A stretch of 38,860 bases of DNA from the NCBI GenBank assembly GCA_964628835.1, contig CAZVME010000026.1, forward strand, positions 1-38,860, written 5' to 3'. The position numbers and the translations under genes are program-made. Positions within the stretch are counted from its first letter, which is position 1. Every line of letters starts with the position of its first letter. The stretch is from JAAGZL01 sp964628835. Its GTDB lineage: Bacteria > Pseudomonadota > Gammaproteobacteria > Chromatiales > Chromatiaceae. This document shows positions 17,476-24,532 of the stretch, piece after piece. The notes below the pieces were generated by a model, which did no database searches, was not told the origin of the DNA, and saw only the letters and a program-made list of their open reading frames with translations.

Positions 17476-18336
17476 ATGGCTGCATACCACGTAGATATCG
17501 CTGTCGAGAGAGAGTTTGTATTTACAGCTGACGACTTTGATTTTCTACGTGAGATTGTAAATCGGCGCACCGGGATTGTGGTGACGAATGAGAAAGAGGA
17601 CATGTTCTATTCACGCCTGGCGCGCAGAGTAAGAAAACTTGGTCTCGTGGATTTCAAGCAATATTGTGAACTGATTAAAAATGATGGGGCTGGAGTAGAA
17701 ATCACCCACTTGGTAAATGCGATCACTACAAACTTGACCTCATTTTTTCGAGAGGAGCACCATTTTCAGTATCTTGCACAGACAATTTTTCCTGGGCTGG
17801 TTAAGCCCGCCCGGAGCGAATGTCGTTTGCGGATCTGGTCTGCAGGCTGCTCAACCGGAGAAGAACCATACTCCATAGCGATGACTATCTGTGAGTCAGG
17901 GCTGCTGACCAATGGCTGGAATATTAAGATTCTAGCAACAGATGTAAATTCAGAGGTGCTGGTGCAGGCTGCGGAAGGTGTGTTTAGCCTGGAGCGGGTG
18001 AAAGGCATCCATTGGCCGCGCCTGCAACGCTGGCTATTAAAGGGTAAGGGAAGTCAGCAGGGTAATGTGCGGGTTAAGCCAGAGGCGCGTGAGCTGATAG
18101 ATTTTGCCGAGCTTAATCTGGTTGCTCCCTGGTCCCTGCCGGAGTCCGTTGACCTAGTATTTTGCCGTAATGTGATTATCTATTTTAATAAGCGATCTAA
18201 GAAGAACATCATTGATTGTATTGCCGACAATTTAAATATAGGAGGCTACCTGTTTCTAGGGCATTCTGAATCGTTGTTCGGGCTGAGTGAACGGTTTGAA
18301 ATGATTGGTAATACAATCTACCGCAAGAAACACTGA
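17476..18336 (+). CDS. cheR: Chemotaxis protein methyltransferase CheR
   Basis: A 286-residue enzyme that transfers methyl groups from S-adenosylmethionine to receptor glutamates. The N-terminal helical domain (about 15-90) contains NLTSFFREEHHF. The SAM-binding core follows with RIWSAGCSTGEEPYS (about 121-135), ILATDVNSEVL and DLVFCRNVIIYF. Length is normal. It is the methylation arm of adaptation. The opposing demethylase CheB is absent, which is notable. Confidence 0.96.
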   Translation: MAAYHVDIAVEREFVFTADDFDFLREIVNRRTGIVVTNEKEDMFYSRLARRVRKLGLVDFKQYCELIKNDGAGVEITHLVNAITTNLTSFFREEHHFQYLAQTIFPGLVKPARSECRLRIWSAGCSTGEEPYSIAMTICESGLLTNGWNIKILATDVNSEVLVQAAEGVFSLERVKGIHWPRLQRWLLKGKGSQQGNVRVKPEARELIDFAELNLVAPWSLPESVDLVFCRNVIIYFNKRSKKNIIDCIADNLNIGGYLFLGHSESLFGLSERFEMIGNTIYRKKH

Positions 18337-18343
18337 GAATATC

Positions 18344-18988
18344 ATGGTGCTGGATACGACAACGGAACTGTTAGACCCATTGCCCGGTTTTGAGGAGATA
18401 AACCGCTATTGGGATCAGCAGCACAAGATGTCGGCCGTCAAGATATTGCCGGGTGAATACTATGTGACTAAATGTGATGAGATTATCACCACTGTCCTGG
18501 GGTCCTGTGTCTCAGCGTGTGTGCATGATGTGGTTGCTGGTATCGGCGGCATGAATCACTTTATGTTGCCGATCTCCGAAGGTCGCGGTTGGAGTGGGGC
18601 TAGTGATCTGGTTGGTAGTGCCAACAGGTTTGGTAACTTTGCCATGGAGCACATGATCAACCAGATACTCAAAAATGGTGGTAGCAGGGAGAACCTAGAA
18701 GCTAAAATATTTGGTGGCGCCCGTATTATTTCCAGCCTGACTGATATTGGTGAGCAGAACGTTATATTTGTACATGATTACCTAAAGAGGGAAGGTCTGC
18801 ATTTGATAAGTGAGGATGTTGGTGATCTGTTTCCGCGCAAAATCATCTACTATCCGGCAACTGGGAAAGTGTTGGTGAAGAAACTTAAACGACTGTGGAA
18901 TGAGACTATTATACAGCGGGAGAGTAACTACCGTAGCTATATTACACACAAGTCGGTAGATGGTGAGATTGAGTTGTTTGTTGATTGA
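18344..18988 (+). CDS. cheD: Chemoreceptor glutamine deamidase CheD
   Basis: A 214-residue CheD. Catalytic residues can be seen as the Cys in TTVLGSCVSACV, the His in GGMNHFMLP and the Thr region in IFGGARIISSLTDIG. It converts receptor glutamines to glutamates. Start ATG 18344 is 8 bp after cheR. An extended N-terminus (about 30 residues ahead of KILPGEYYVT) precedes the catalytic core. The usual GGxxGR tail motif is divergent (EDVGDLFPRKI). Confidence 0.93.
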   Translation: MVLDTTTELLDPLPGFEEINRYWDQQHKMSAVKILPGEYYVTKCDEIITTVLGSCVSACVHDVVAGIGGMNHFMLPISEGRGWSGASDLVGSANRFGNFAMEHMINQILKNGGSRENLEAKIFGGARIISSLTDIGEQNVIFVHDYLKREGLHLISEDVGDLFPRKIIYYPATGKVLVKKLKRLWNETIIQRESNYRSYITHKSVDGEIELFVD

Positions 18989-19002
18989 ATGTATGTGGTG
19001 GT

Positions 19003-19173
19003 ATGCCGGATTCTACGGTCAAGCAGGGCTGAATTGATGAGGTGATTGCCCTCCCGGCCATATCGTGGCGTCTGTTGAGTAGTCCACCGCCGCTAGCTGA
19101 TATCTGATTGGACGCAGTGGCAGTTGGTGATGAACCGAAGGATTTTACCGATCTGATGAGAAGGTACAGATGA
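19003..19173 (+). pseudogene. Degraded coding remnant between cheD and the second receptor
   Basis: A single frame from ATG 19003 runs 56 codons with two internal TGA stops and ends in TGA (19171-19173), overlapping the next gene's ATG as ATGA. It reads MPDSTVKQG, stop, IDEVIALPAISWRLLSSPPPLADI (24 codons), stop, LDAVAVGDEPKDFTDLMRRYR (21 codons). The ATGA overlap is the kind seen between real coupled genes, which supports a former gene here. The place is where cheB would be expected, but the scrap has no CheB motif I can identify. Confidence 0.4.
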
Positions 19174-20369
19174 TAGGCAAGGTTTGGCGCGAATTCAGGT
19201 TGTTTTTAATTGCTGGCATACTGCTGCCGGTTGTGGCGTATATCAGTGGGGCATCCGACGCCACTCTCGGTTGGTTATCGGCGATGTTCCTGCTCATGAC
19301 CTGGCTGCTCCTATTTAAATTCGCGCGCATAAACCGGGCTGGAACAGAACCGCAGGCTACCAATTTAACCGTCGAGATGAACTCATTGGTGCAGCAGATG
19401 GTCCAGAGCGCCACCGATACCACAGGTCAGGTCCGTGCAGAGTTGGCTCAGGTGAAGTCACTGCTGTCGGATGCCGTAGTTACACTGCTTGACAGCTTTA
19501 GCGGCCTTAATCGTGAATCCCGGGGACAGAACACCATGATTCTCAGTGTGCTGGAGGATCTGCACCGGGACAGAAGTCAGCATGGTAGTGATGTGGCCTT
19601 TCATGATTTTGTCTCGGAAATGGATCAGGCGCTACACCTGTTTGTGGAGCATATACAGGAGATAAGCGAACAGAGTACGGCCATGGTTGAGCAGATAGAT
19701 CAGATAGTAAAACATCTGGATAAGGCCAGCGATCTGTTAGTGGATGTCAAAGGAGCTGCTGACCAGACCAAAATGTTGACGTTGAGTGCCGCAAATGAGG
19801 TGGCTCAGGCCGATGGTGCCGGACGTAGATTTGCAGTGGTTGCCGATGAGGTCACAGTGCTGTCGCAGAGATCAAATCAGTTTAATCAAGAGATTGGTGC
19901 GGTATTGAAGGATACGCGGGAGAATATCCACAAGGTGCGGCAGAGCGCCAGCAGATTCTCTGCCAAGGACCTGTCGTTTGCCCTGGACTCCAGGGTGCAG
20001 GTGGATGCCATGCTCCAGGAGTTAGGCGATATCAATGATGTTATAGGAAGTCGACTCAAAGAGGCCTCTGATGTTACCCGCAGGATTGATAACATGGCCT
20101 CTGACGCCGTCAGATCCCTGCAGTTTGAAGATATTGTCCGCCAGCTTACAGAGTCATCAGAGCGGCATCTGGGGCGTCTGGAGCAGATGCTGACTACAGT
20201 TGCCGCCGGAATGCAGGAGTTGAAGGCAATAGAGCCTGTCGTCCCTGGGTCTGTGGTCGTTTTGCATAAATTGACTCTACAGATTAACCAGATACAGTCA
20301 GGGGCAGGTGGAGAAGAAAAAACAGTGCAACAGAGCTCTATGGGCGGAGGGGGCGTTGACCTGCTTTAA
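19170..20369 (+). CDS. Divergent methyl-accepting chemotaxis-like protein without sensor domain
   Basis: A 399-residue receptor-like protein. Two hydrophobic helices (about 11-27 and 34-51) are joined by only a few residues, so there is no periplasmic ligand domain. A coiled-coil signalling domain follows. Its tip region (about 194-236) aligns with the canonical tip but is altered: QTKMLTLSAANEVAQADGAGRRFAVVADEV in place of the usual QTNLLALNAAIEAARAGE block. A C-terminal motif SLQFEDIVRQLTESSERHL (about 315-333) follows. It may be a modified receptor or adaptor acting on the kinase arrays. Confidence 0.85.
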   Translation: MIGKVWREFRLFLIAGILLPVVAYISGASDATLGWLSAMFLLMTWLLLFKFARINRAGTEPQATNLTVEMNSLVQQMVQSATDTTGQVRAELAQVKSLLSDAVVTLLDSFSGLNRESRGQNTMILSVLEDLHRDRSQHGSDVAFHDFVSEMDQALHLFVEHIQEISEQSTAMVEQIDQIVKHLDKASDLLVDVKGAADQTKMLTLSAANEVAQADGAGRRFAVVADEVTVLSQRSNQFNQEIGAVLKDTRENIHKVRQSASRFSAKDLSFALDSRVQVDAMLQELGDINDVIGSRLKEASDVTRRIDNMASDAVRSLQFEDIVRQLTESSERHLGRLEQMLTTVAAGMQELKAIEPVVPGSVVVLHKLTLQINQIQSGAGGEEKTVQQSSMGGGGVDLL

Positions 20370-20413
20370 TTCATATGCGGCAACAAGAGCCGAACATACG
20401 GAGGTGAAACAGA

Positions 20414-20728
20414 ATGAGCGTGAAAGTGACCGAGTCCGAGAATGGCAATGAAGTGACCATACAGGTGTCAGGGCGTTTCGATTTTTCCTGCCATCACTCA
20501 TTTATTGAGGGATACAGAAACTATCCCAAAGGCGAAAAGAAATTTGTGGTGGATCTAACCCAAACTGAATACATGGATAGCTCCGCCATGGGCATGCTGT
20601 TGCAGTTGCGGGATCACTCTATAAAGGATGGAAGTGATGTCGCTCTGATCAACGCCAATGAATCTATTCAAGAGATTCTAAGGATCGCCAATTTTAACAA
20701 GCTGTTTGACATAGCCGGCATAGATTAA
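20414..20728 (+). CDS. STAS-domain protein with intact DSS motif
   Basis: A 104-residue single STAS domain. FVVDLTQTEYMDSSAMGMLLQLRDH carries the DSS phosphoacceptor-type motif, unlike the other STAS protein of this cluster. A strong ribosome-binding site GGAGGTG is at 20400-20406, 7 nt before the ATG. It follows the divergent receptor in the same direction and is the last gene of the chemotaxis cluster. A partner kinase (anti-sigma type) is not seen here. Confidence 0.9.
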   Translation: MSVKVTESENGNEVTIQVSGRFDFSCHHSFIEGYRNYPKGEKKFVVDLTQTEYMDSSAMGMLLQLRDHSIKDGSDVALINANESIQEILRIANFNKLFDIAGID

Positions 20729-20799
20729 TCCAGCCTTAACACTGGTAACCGTCCTATATATGCCCTATCCTTGCCGCTTTTCATTTCAGGTTATTAGCT

Positions 20800-21891
20800 A
20801 TGGGTTTCAAATGCGGTATCGTCGGGTTGCCAAATGTGGGCAAATCCACCCTGTTCAACGCGCTGACACAAGCCACTATCGCGGCTGAAAACTATCCGTT
20901 CTGCACCATCGACCCCAACGTGGGTGTGGTGCCACTGCCAGACCCCAGGTTGGATGTGTTAGCGGGTATCGTGAATCCTCAGAACGTACTCCCCACCACC
21001 ATGCAGTTTGTGGATATTGCCGGACTGGTGGCAGGCGCCTCCAAGGGCGAAGGGTTGGGAAATAAGTTCCTGGCTAATATCCGTGAAACCGATGCCATAG
21101 CCCACGTAGTGCGCTGTTTTGAAAATGATGACGTGGTGCACGTCTCAGGCCGTGTGGACCCGCTGGCGGACATTGAGGTAATCAATACCGAGCTGGCACT
21201 GGCTGATCTGGAATCGGTGGAGAAGGCCCTGGACAAGGCCGCACGTCAGGCCAGGACCGGCGATAAGAAGATCATGGCGCGTAAGGAGCTGTTGGAGCGA
21301 CTGCGCGACCACCTGGACACCGGAAGCCCAGTCAGGGCCTTCGAGGCTAACGAGGATGAGCAGTTGGAGATGAGCGACCTGTTCCTGCTCACCGCCAAAC
21401 CCACCACCTATATTGCCAATGTGGCCGAAGATGGGTTCGAGAACAATCCATCCCTGGAAGCGGTGCAGAAACTGGCGCAGGAGGAGGGCTCGGAAGTGGT
21501 TGCCGTCTGCGCCTCTATTGAGTCGGAGATCGTAGAGTTGGACGATGATGAGAAACAGGAGTTTCTTGCCGACCTGGGTCTGGAAGAGCCAGGGCTGAAT
21601 CGCGTGGTGCGTGCAGGCTACGACCTGCTGGGTCTGGAAACATATTTCACCGCCGGGGAAAAAGAGGTCCGGGCCTGGACCATCCCGAGAGCCGCCACTG
21701 CACCCCAGGCCGCAGGCGTGATCCACACCGATTTTGAGCGCGGTTTTATCCGTGCCGAGGTGGTGGCCTACGATGATTTTGTAAGCTGCAATGGAGAGCA
21801 GGGGGCAAAAGAGGCCGGTAAACTGCGCGTGGAAGGCAAGGATTACATCGTTAAAGATGGGGATGTGGTGCACTTTCGGTTTAATGTCTGA
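20800..21891 (+). CDS. ychF: Redox-responsive ATPase YchF (OLA1/Obg family)
   Basis: A 363-residue P-loop protein of the Obg-like family that prefers ATP. Its G1 motif is GLPNVGKSTLFNAL (8-21), Walker B region VDIAGLVAGASKGEGLGNKF, then a coiled-coil/helical insertion and a C-terminal TGS domain (about 275-360, RAWTIPRAATAPQAAGVIHTDFERGFIRAEV). It binds ribosomes and is linked to stress response. Normal length, so it is core and not part of the island. It is the last chromosomal gene before tRNA-Met. Confidence 0.96.
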   Translation: MGFKCGIVGLPNVGKSTLFNALTQATIAAENYPFCTIDPNVGVVPLPDPRLDVLAGIVNPQNVLPTTMQFVDIAGLVAGASKGEGLGNKFLANIRETDAIAHVVRCFENDDVVHVSGRVDPLADIEVINTELALADLESVEKALDKAARQARTGDKKIMARKELLERLRDHLDTGSPVRAFEANEDEQLEMSDLFLLTAKPTTYIANVAEDGFENNPSLEAVQKLAQEEGSEVVAVCASIESEIVELDDDEKQEFLADLGLEEPGLNRVVRAGYDLLGLETYFTAGEKEVRAWTIPRAATAPQAAGVIHTDFERGFIRAEVVAYDDFVSCNGEQGAKEAGKLRVEGKDYIVKDGDVVHFRFNV

Positions 21892-21985
21892 CCCCGCCTT
21901 TGCTCCAAAGTAATAAAACAACCCGGTCACAAGCCACGCCAGGTTGACAGTTTCGCGGGTAATGGGTATATTTCCGCGGCTTCAC

Positions 21986-22062
21986 GGCTACGTAGCTCAG
22001 TCGGTTAGAGCGACGGACTCATAACCCGTAGGTCGGTGGTTCAATTCCACCCGTAGCCACCA
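21986..22062 (+). tRNA. tRNA-Met (elongator, anticodon CAT), island attachment site
   Basis: A 77-nt cloverleaf with encoded CCA. Acceptor GGCTACG/CGTAGCC (21986-21992, 22052-22058), anticodon loop CTCATAA, T-arm GGTGGTTCAATTCCACC. The anticodon stem has one mismatch, A31 (22017) with C39 (22025). An integrase gene starts 163 bp after its 3' end, so its 3' half is the probable attachment site (attL) of the island. Confidence 0.95.
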
Positions 22063-22096
22063 TATCAAGATCCAGTAAAGCCCAGGATCGTCCCAG

Positions 22097-22120
22097 AGCC
22101 CGCATAACAGCGGGCTTTTT
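22097..22120 (+). terminator. Rho-independent terminator after tRNA-Met
   Basis: AGCCCGC (22097-22103) and GCGGGCT (22110-22116) form a 7-bp GC-rich stem with a 6-nt loop, followed by T residues. It stops transcription of the tRNA before the integrase promoter. Confidence 0.9.
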
Positions 22121-22156
22121 CGTGTCTGGGTGTCCAGCGTAATCCAGGTAAATCCA

Positions 22157-22225
22157 TTGACATCCGGTGATAATTGGCGGTAACTTTAGCGGTAATGGGA
22201 ATTATCGCAAAAAGGAGTTACCGCC
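22157..22225 (+). promoter_or_regulatory. Putative integrase promoter and operator; inverted repeat over the ribosome-binding site
   Basis: A consensus -35 TTGACA (22157-22162) has a possible -10 TAACTT at 22181-22186 (18-bp spacer, three of six matches). A perfect 10-bp inverted repeat has arms GGCGGTAACT (22176-22185) and AGTTACCGCC (22216-22225). The left arm overlies the -10; the right arm covers the end of the Shine-Dalgarno AAGGAG and reaches the ATG. A partial third copy GCGGTAA is at 22189-22195. It could be an operator, or an mRNA hairpin blocking the ribosome-binding site. Confidence 0.5.
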
Positions 22226-23443
22226 ATGTCGCTGACAGACCCTGCAATCAAAAACGCAAAACCAGGCGAAAAGCCTCGTAAGATTTCTGATGAGAAAGGT
22301 CTTTACCTGCTTGTTACCGTCAAAGGAGCTAAGTGGTGGCGGTTTGATTACCGTCACAATGGCAAGCGGAAAACCCTCTCAATGGGTGTTTACCCTGACG
22401 TAACCCTCAAGGAAGCTCGAATAGCACGGGATAAAGCTCGTGAATTGCTCCGTAAGGGCATAGACCCATCTATTGATAGGCAGGCCAAGAAAGCCATCGA
22501 AGGTGGAGCTGATAGCTTTGAGAGTGTGGCCAGAGAATGGTTTGGGAAATTCTCACCAAATTGGGCTTTGAGTCATTCGAGTAAACTCATCCGTCGACTG
22601 GAGAAGGATATCTTCCCCTATTTGGGTTCTCGTCAAATTGGAGAAATAACGCCTCCTGAGCTATTGGCTGTCCTGCGCCGTATTGAAGCACGGGGGGCCA
22701 TAGAGACAGCCCACAGGGCGAAACAGAACGCTGGGCAGGTGTTTCGGTATGCAGTGGCCACAGGAAGGGCTGAGAGGGATCCTACAGGAGACCTTAAAGG
22801 GGCGTTACCCCCAGCCAAGAAAGGCCGCTTGGCAGCTATCACTGATCCAGCGCAGGTAGGTGAACTACTGAGGGCCATCGATGCTTATGGGGGATCCCCT
22901 ATTGTGAAGGCAGCTCTTCAACTATCTGCCCTTGTGTTTGTGCGACCCGGGGAGTTACGACAGGCAGAATGGGCAGAAATTGATATTGAAGCTGGGAAGT
23001 GGGTAATTCCTGCTAAACGGATGAAGATGAAAGCTGAGCATTTTGTTCCTCTCTCTACTCAGGCCGTAGCCTTACTCAAGGATCTTCATCAGTTGTCAGG
23101 CTGTAGCTGTTATGTATTCCCGGGAGCAAGATCTAATAAGCGCCCCCTGAGTGATAACGGCCCCCGAACTGCCCTTCGGGCCATGGGTTACACAAATGAC
23201 CAAATGACACCTCACGGCTTCAGGGCAATGGCTTCCACGCTCTTGAATGAGCAGGGTTGGCGGCCTGATGTAATTGAGCGGCAATTAGCTCATGTTGAGC
23301 AGAATAAGGTCAGGGCTGCTTATCACCGATCGGAGTATCTGGAGGAGAGAAAACAGATGATGCAGGCCTGGGCGGATTACTTAGATGGCTTGAAACAAGG
23401 TGCTGATGTGATGCCAATAGGAACAAAGAACATAGCAAGTTAA
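22226..23443 (+). CDS. int: P4-type tyrosine integrase
   Basis: A 405-residue site-specific recombinase with an N-terminal arm-binding DUF4102 domain (DPAIKNAKPGEKPRKISDEKGLYL), a central core-binding domain and a C-terminal catalytic domain. Catalytic residues are R240 (VFVRPGEL), H330 and R333 (HGFRA), H356 (QLAHVEQN) and the nucleophile Y366 (AAYHR). P4-type integrases commonly use tRNA genes, and this one sits 163 bp from tRNA-Met. It catalyses integration and, with helpers, excision of the island. Length is normal and no break is seen. Confidence 0.95.
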   Translation: MSLTDPAIKNAKPGEKPRKISDEKGLYLLVTVKGAKWWRFDYRHNGKRKTLSMGVYPDVTLKEARIARDKARELLRKGIDPSIDRQAKKAIEGGADSFESVAREWFGKFSPNWALSHSSKLIRRLEKDIFPYLGSRQIGEITPPELLAVLRRIEARGAIETAHRAKQNAGQVFRYAVATGRAERDPTGDLKGALPPAKKGRLAAITDPAQVGELLRAIDAYGGSPIVKAALQLSALVFVRPGELRQAEWAEIDIEAGKWVIPAKRMKMKAEHFVPLSTQAVALLKDLHQLSGCSCYVFPGARSNKRPLSDNGPRTALRAMGYTNDQMTPHGFRAMASTLLNEQGWRPDVIERQLAHVEQNKVRAAYHRSEYLEERKQMMQAWADYLDGLKQGADVMPIGTKNIAS

Positions 23444-23497
23444 TAGTTAGAAGATATCGGTATTACGATCACCGAACAGAAGTCTTTATTTGATAAT

Positions 23498-23566
23498 CGA
23501 TGCAAGATGATGCAGGAGTGGGCGGATTCCCTCGACAAACTGAAGGCTGGCACGGACAAGAGGTAG
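23498..23566 (+). pseudogene. Remnant of a second integrase C-terminus
   Basis: The frame CKMMQEWADSLDKLKAGTDKR then TAG (stop 23564-23566) closely matches the end of the intact integrase (KQMMQAWADYLDGLKQGADV). It lies just downstream, in the same orientation. The open frame extends back to a TAG near 23445, but the upstream residues do not resemble an integrase. It is a scrap of an earlier or duplicated integrase. Confidence 0.6.
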
Positions 23567-23674
23567 CTTAATGCAATTAGGCAATGAGACAAATTTGCTT
23601 AAACGCAGACTCTCCAAACATCATCATGGTAGGTGAACACTGGCCCTCCAGTGCAACGAGCAAGCTAGGTGGTT

Positions 23675-24532
23675 TTATAGATATTCTTGATTGTGCCTAT
23701 CCAGTAGCCACTGCAATACACCATCTGACTCAAGCAAACCGTGGACAAAAATTGATACCCAATTGTTGGGCGTGCCATAACTACTGTCATATCGCTGCAG
23801 TGCATCTTCTAAGTAGCCCCTGAGTTCATTACCACTTTCAATAGGCGCATGCGGCAATGTATGAATAGTTCCTCCTGGATACTCCACTAGACTTGCCCAC
23901 TGGCTAGATAACCAGCCTATTAACCCAGATGGCAAGACCACCTTCTGCACATGAAATTCAAGCGATTCAATCAGTGGATCGGCCGGCTCCACATAGGTTA
24001 TCTCTATATCTACCTTTGGGAAATTCGGTCTCGGTGAGATCTCACATGATAACTGCCGCTCTGAAAGACAGTTATCAAAATATGGGTGCAGCACCCGAAC
24101 CCCAGTGGTAGTATCCTTGGTTGCTGTGCCTCGTTTGGTATTGCAATCACAAGCAGGGACAAGGTTTTTTGAATAGACTGCGAATTCCGGGTAATCCTCT
24201 TTAGGCAACACATGATCAAGGGATGTCGTCTTTAGAGAACCGCACATAGGACAAACCTTTGGCGAGGATTTTCTAATATTCTTTATAAACGATAACACAT
24301 TAGGTGGGGCACCATAATTTTTCAACAGCCCCATCTTGAGCGAATCACTAATTAGTAGCGGATTGATATTCAACGCATTTCCGCCTTGGTCTTCATAATG
24401 TTGGTACCCCCTAAGAATATCAGGTAGAGCCATTCTCAAATATGGATAACTAGTCCGGTGTAAAGCCTCATTTTCAGACATCTCCGTTGTTGAGTGAACA
24501 TCATTCACTCCTGGTATTGGGAGATATTTCAC
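23675..24532 (-). CDS. HNH endonuclease, Septu PtuB-like
   Basis: A 285-residue protein with one HNH nuclease domain at about 94-131: CPMC (94-97), LDHVLPK (D106-H107), NLVPACDCN (123-131). The second cysteine pair is C-x-C rather than the usual C-x-x-C. VLHPYFD (148-153) follows, a motif often next to this HNH type. The start is GTG 24532 with GGAAG nearby; it overlaps the ATPase stop by one base (TAGTG), so translation is coupled. With the ATPase it resembles the PtuA/PtuB pair of Septu defence systems, in which ATPase and HNH proteins act together on phage. That assignment is by architecture, not by close sequence identity. Confidence 0.8.
   Translation of the reverse strand: MKYLPIPGVNDVHSTTEMSENEALHRTSYPYLRMALPDILRGYQHYEDQGGNALNINPLLISDSLKMGLLKNYGAPPNVLSFIKNIRKSSPKVCPMCGSLKTTSLDHVLPKEDYPEFAVYSKNLVPACDCNTKRGTATKDTTTGVRVLHPYFDNCLSERQLSCEISPRPNFPKVDIEITYVEPADPLIESLEFHVQKVVLPSGLIGWLSSQWASLVEYPGGTIHTLPHAPIESGNELRGYLEDALQRYDSSYGTPNNWVSIFVHGLLESDGVLQWLLDRHNQEYL

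Noticed and set aside
19003..19173. Selenocysteine or recoded TGA in the cheD-receptor gap
   Set aside because: No selenocysteine insertion element or known selenoprotein pattern; decay is simpler.
21145..21930. Minus-strand open frame opposite ychF
   Set aside because: Antisense shadow of a clearly real gene.
23567..23674. Reverse transcriptase or retron next to the ATPase/HNH pair
   Set aside because: No reverse transcriptase gene or retron RNA pattern is present in or around the operon.
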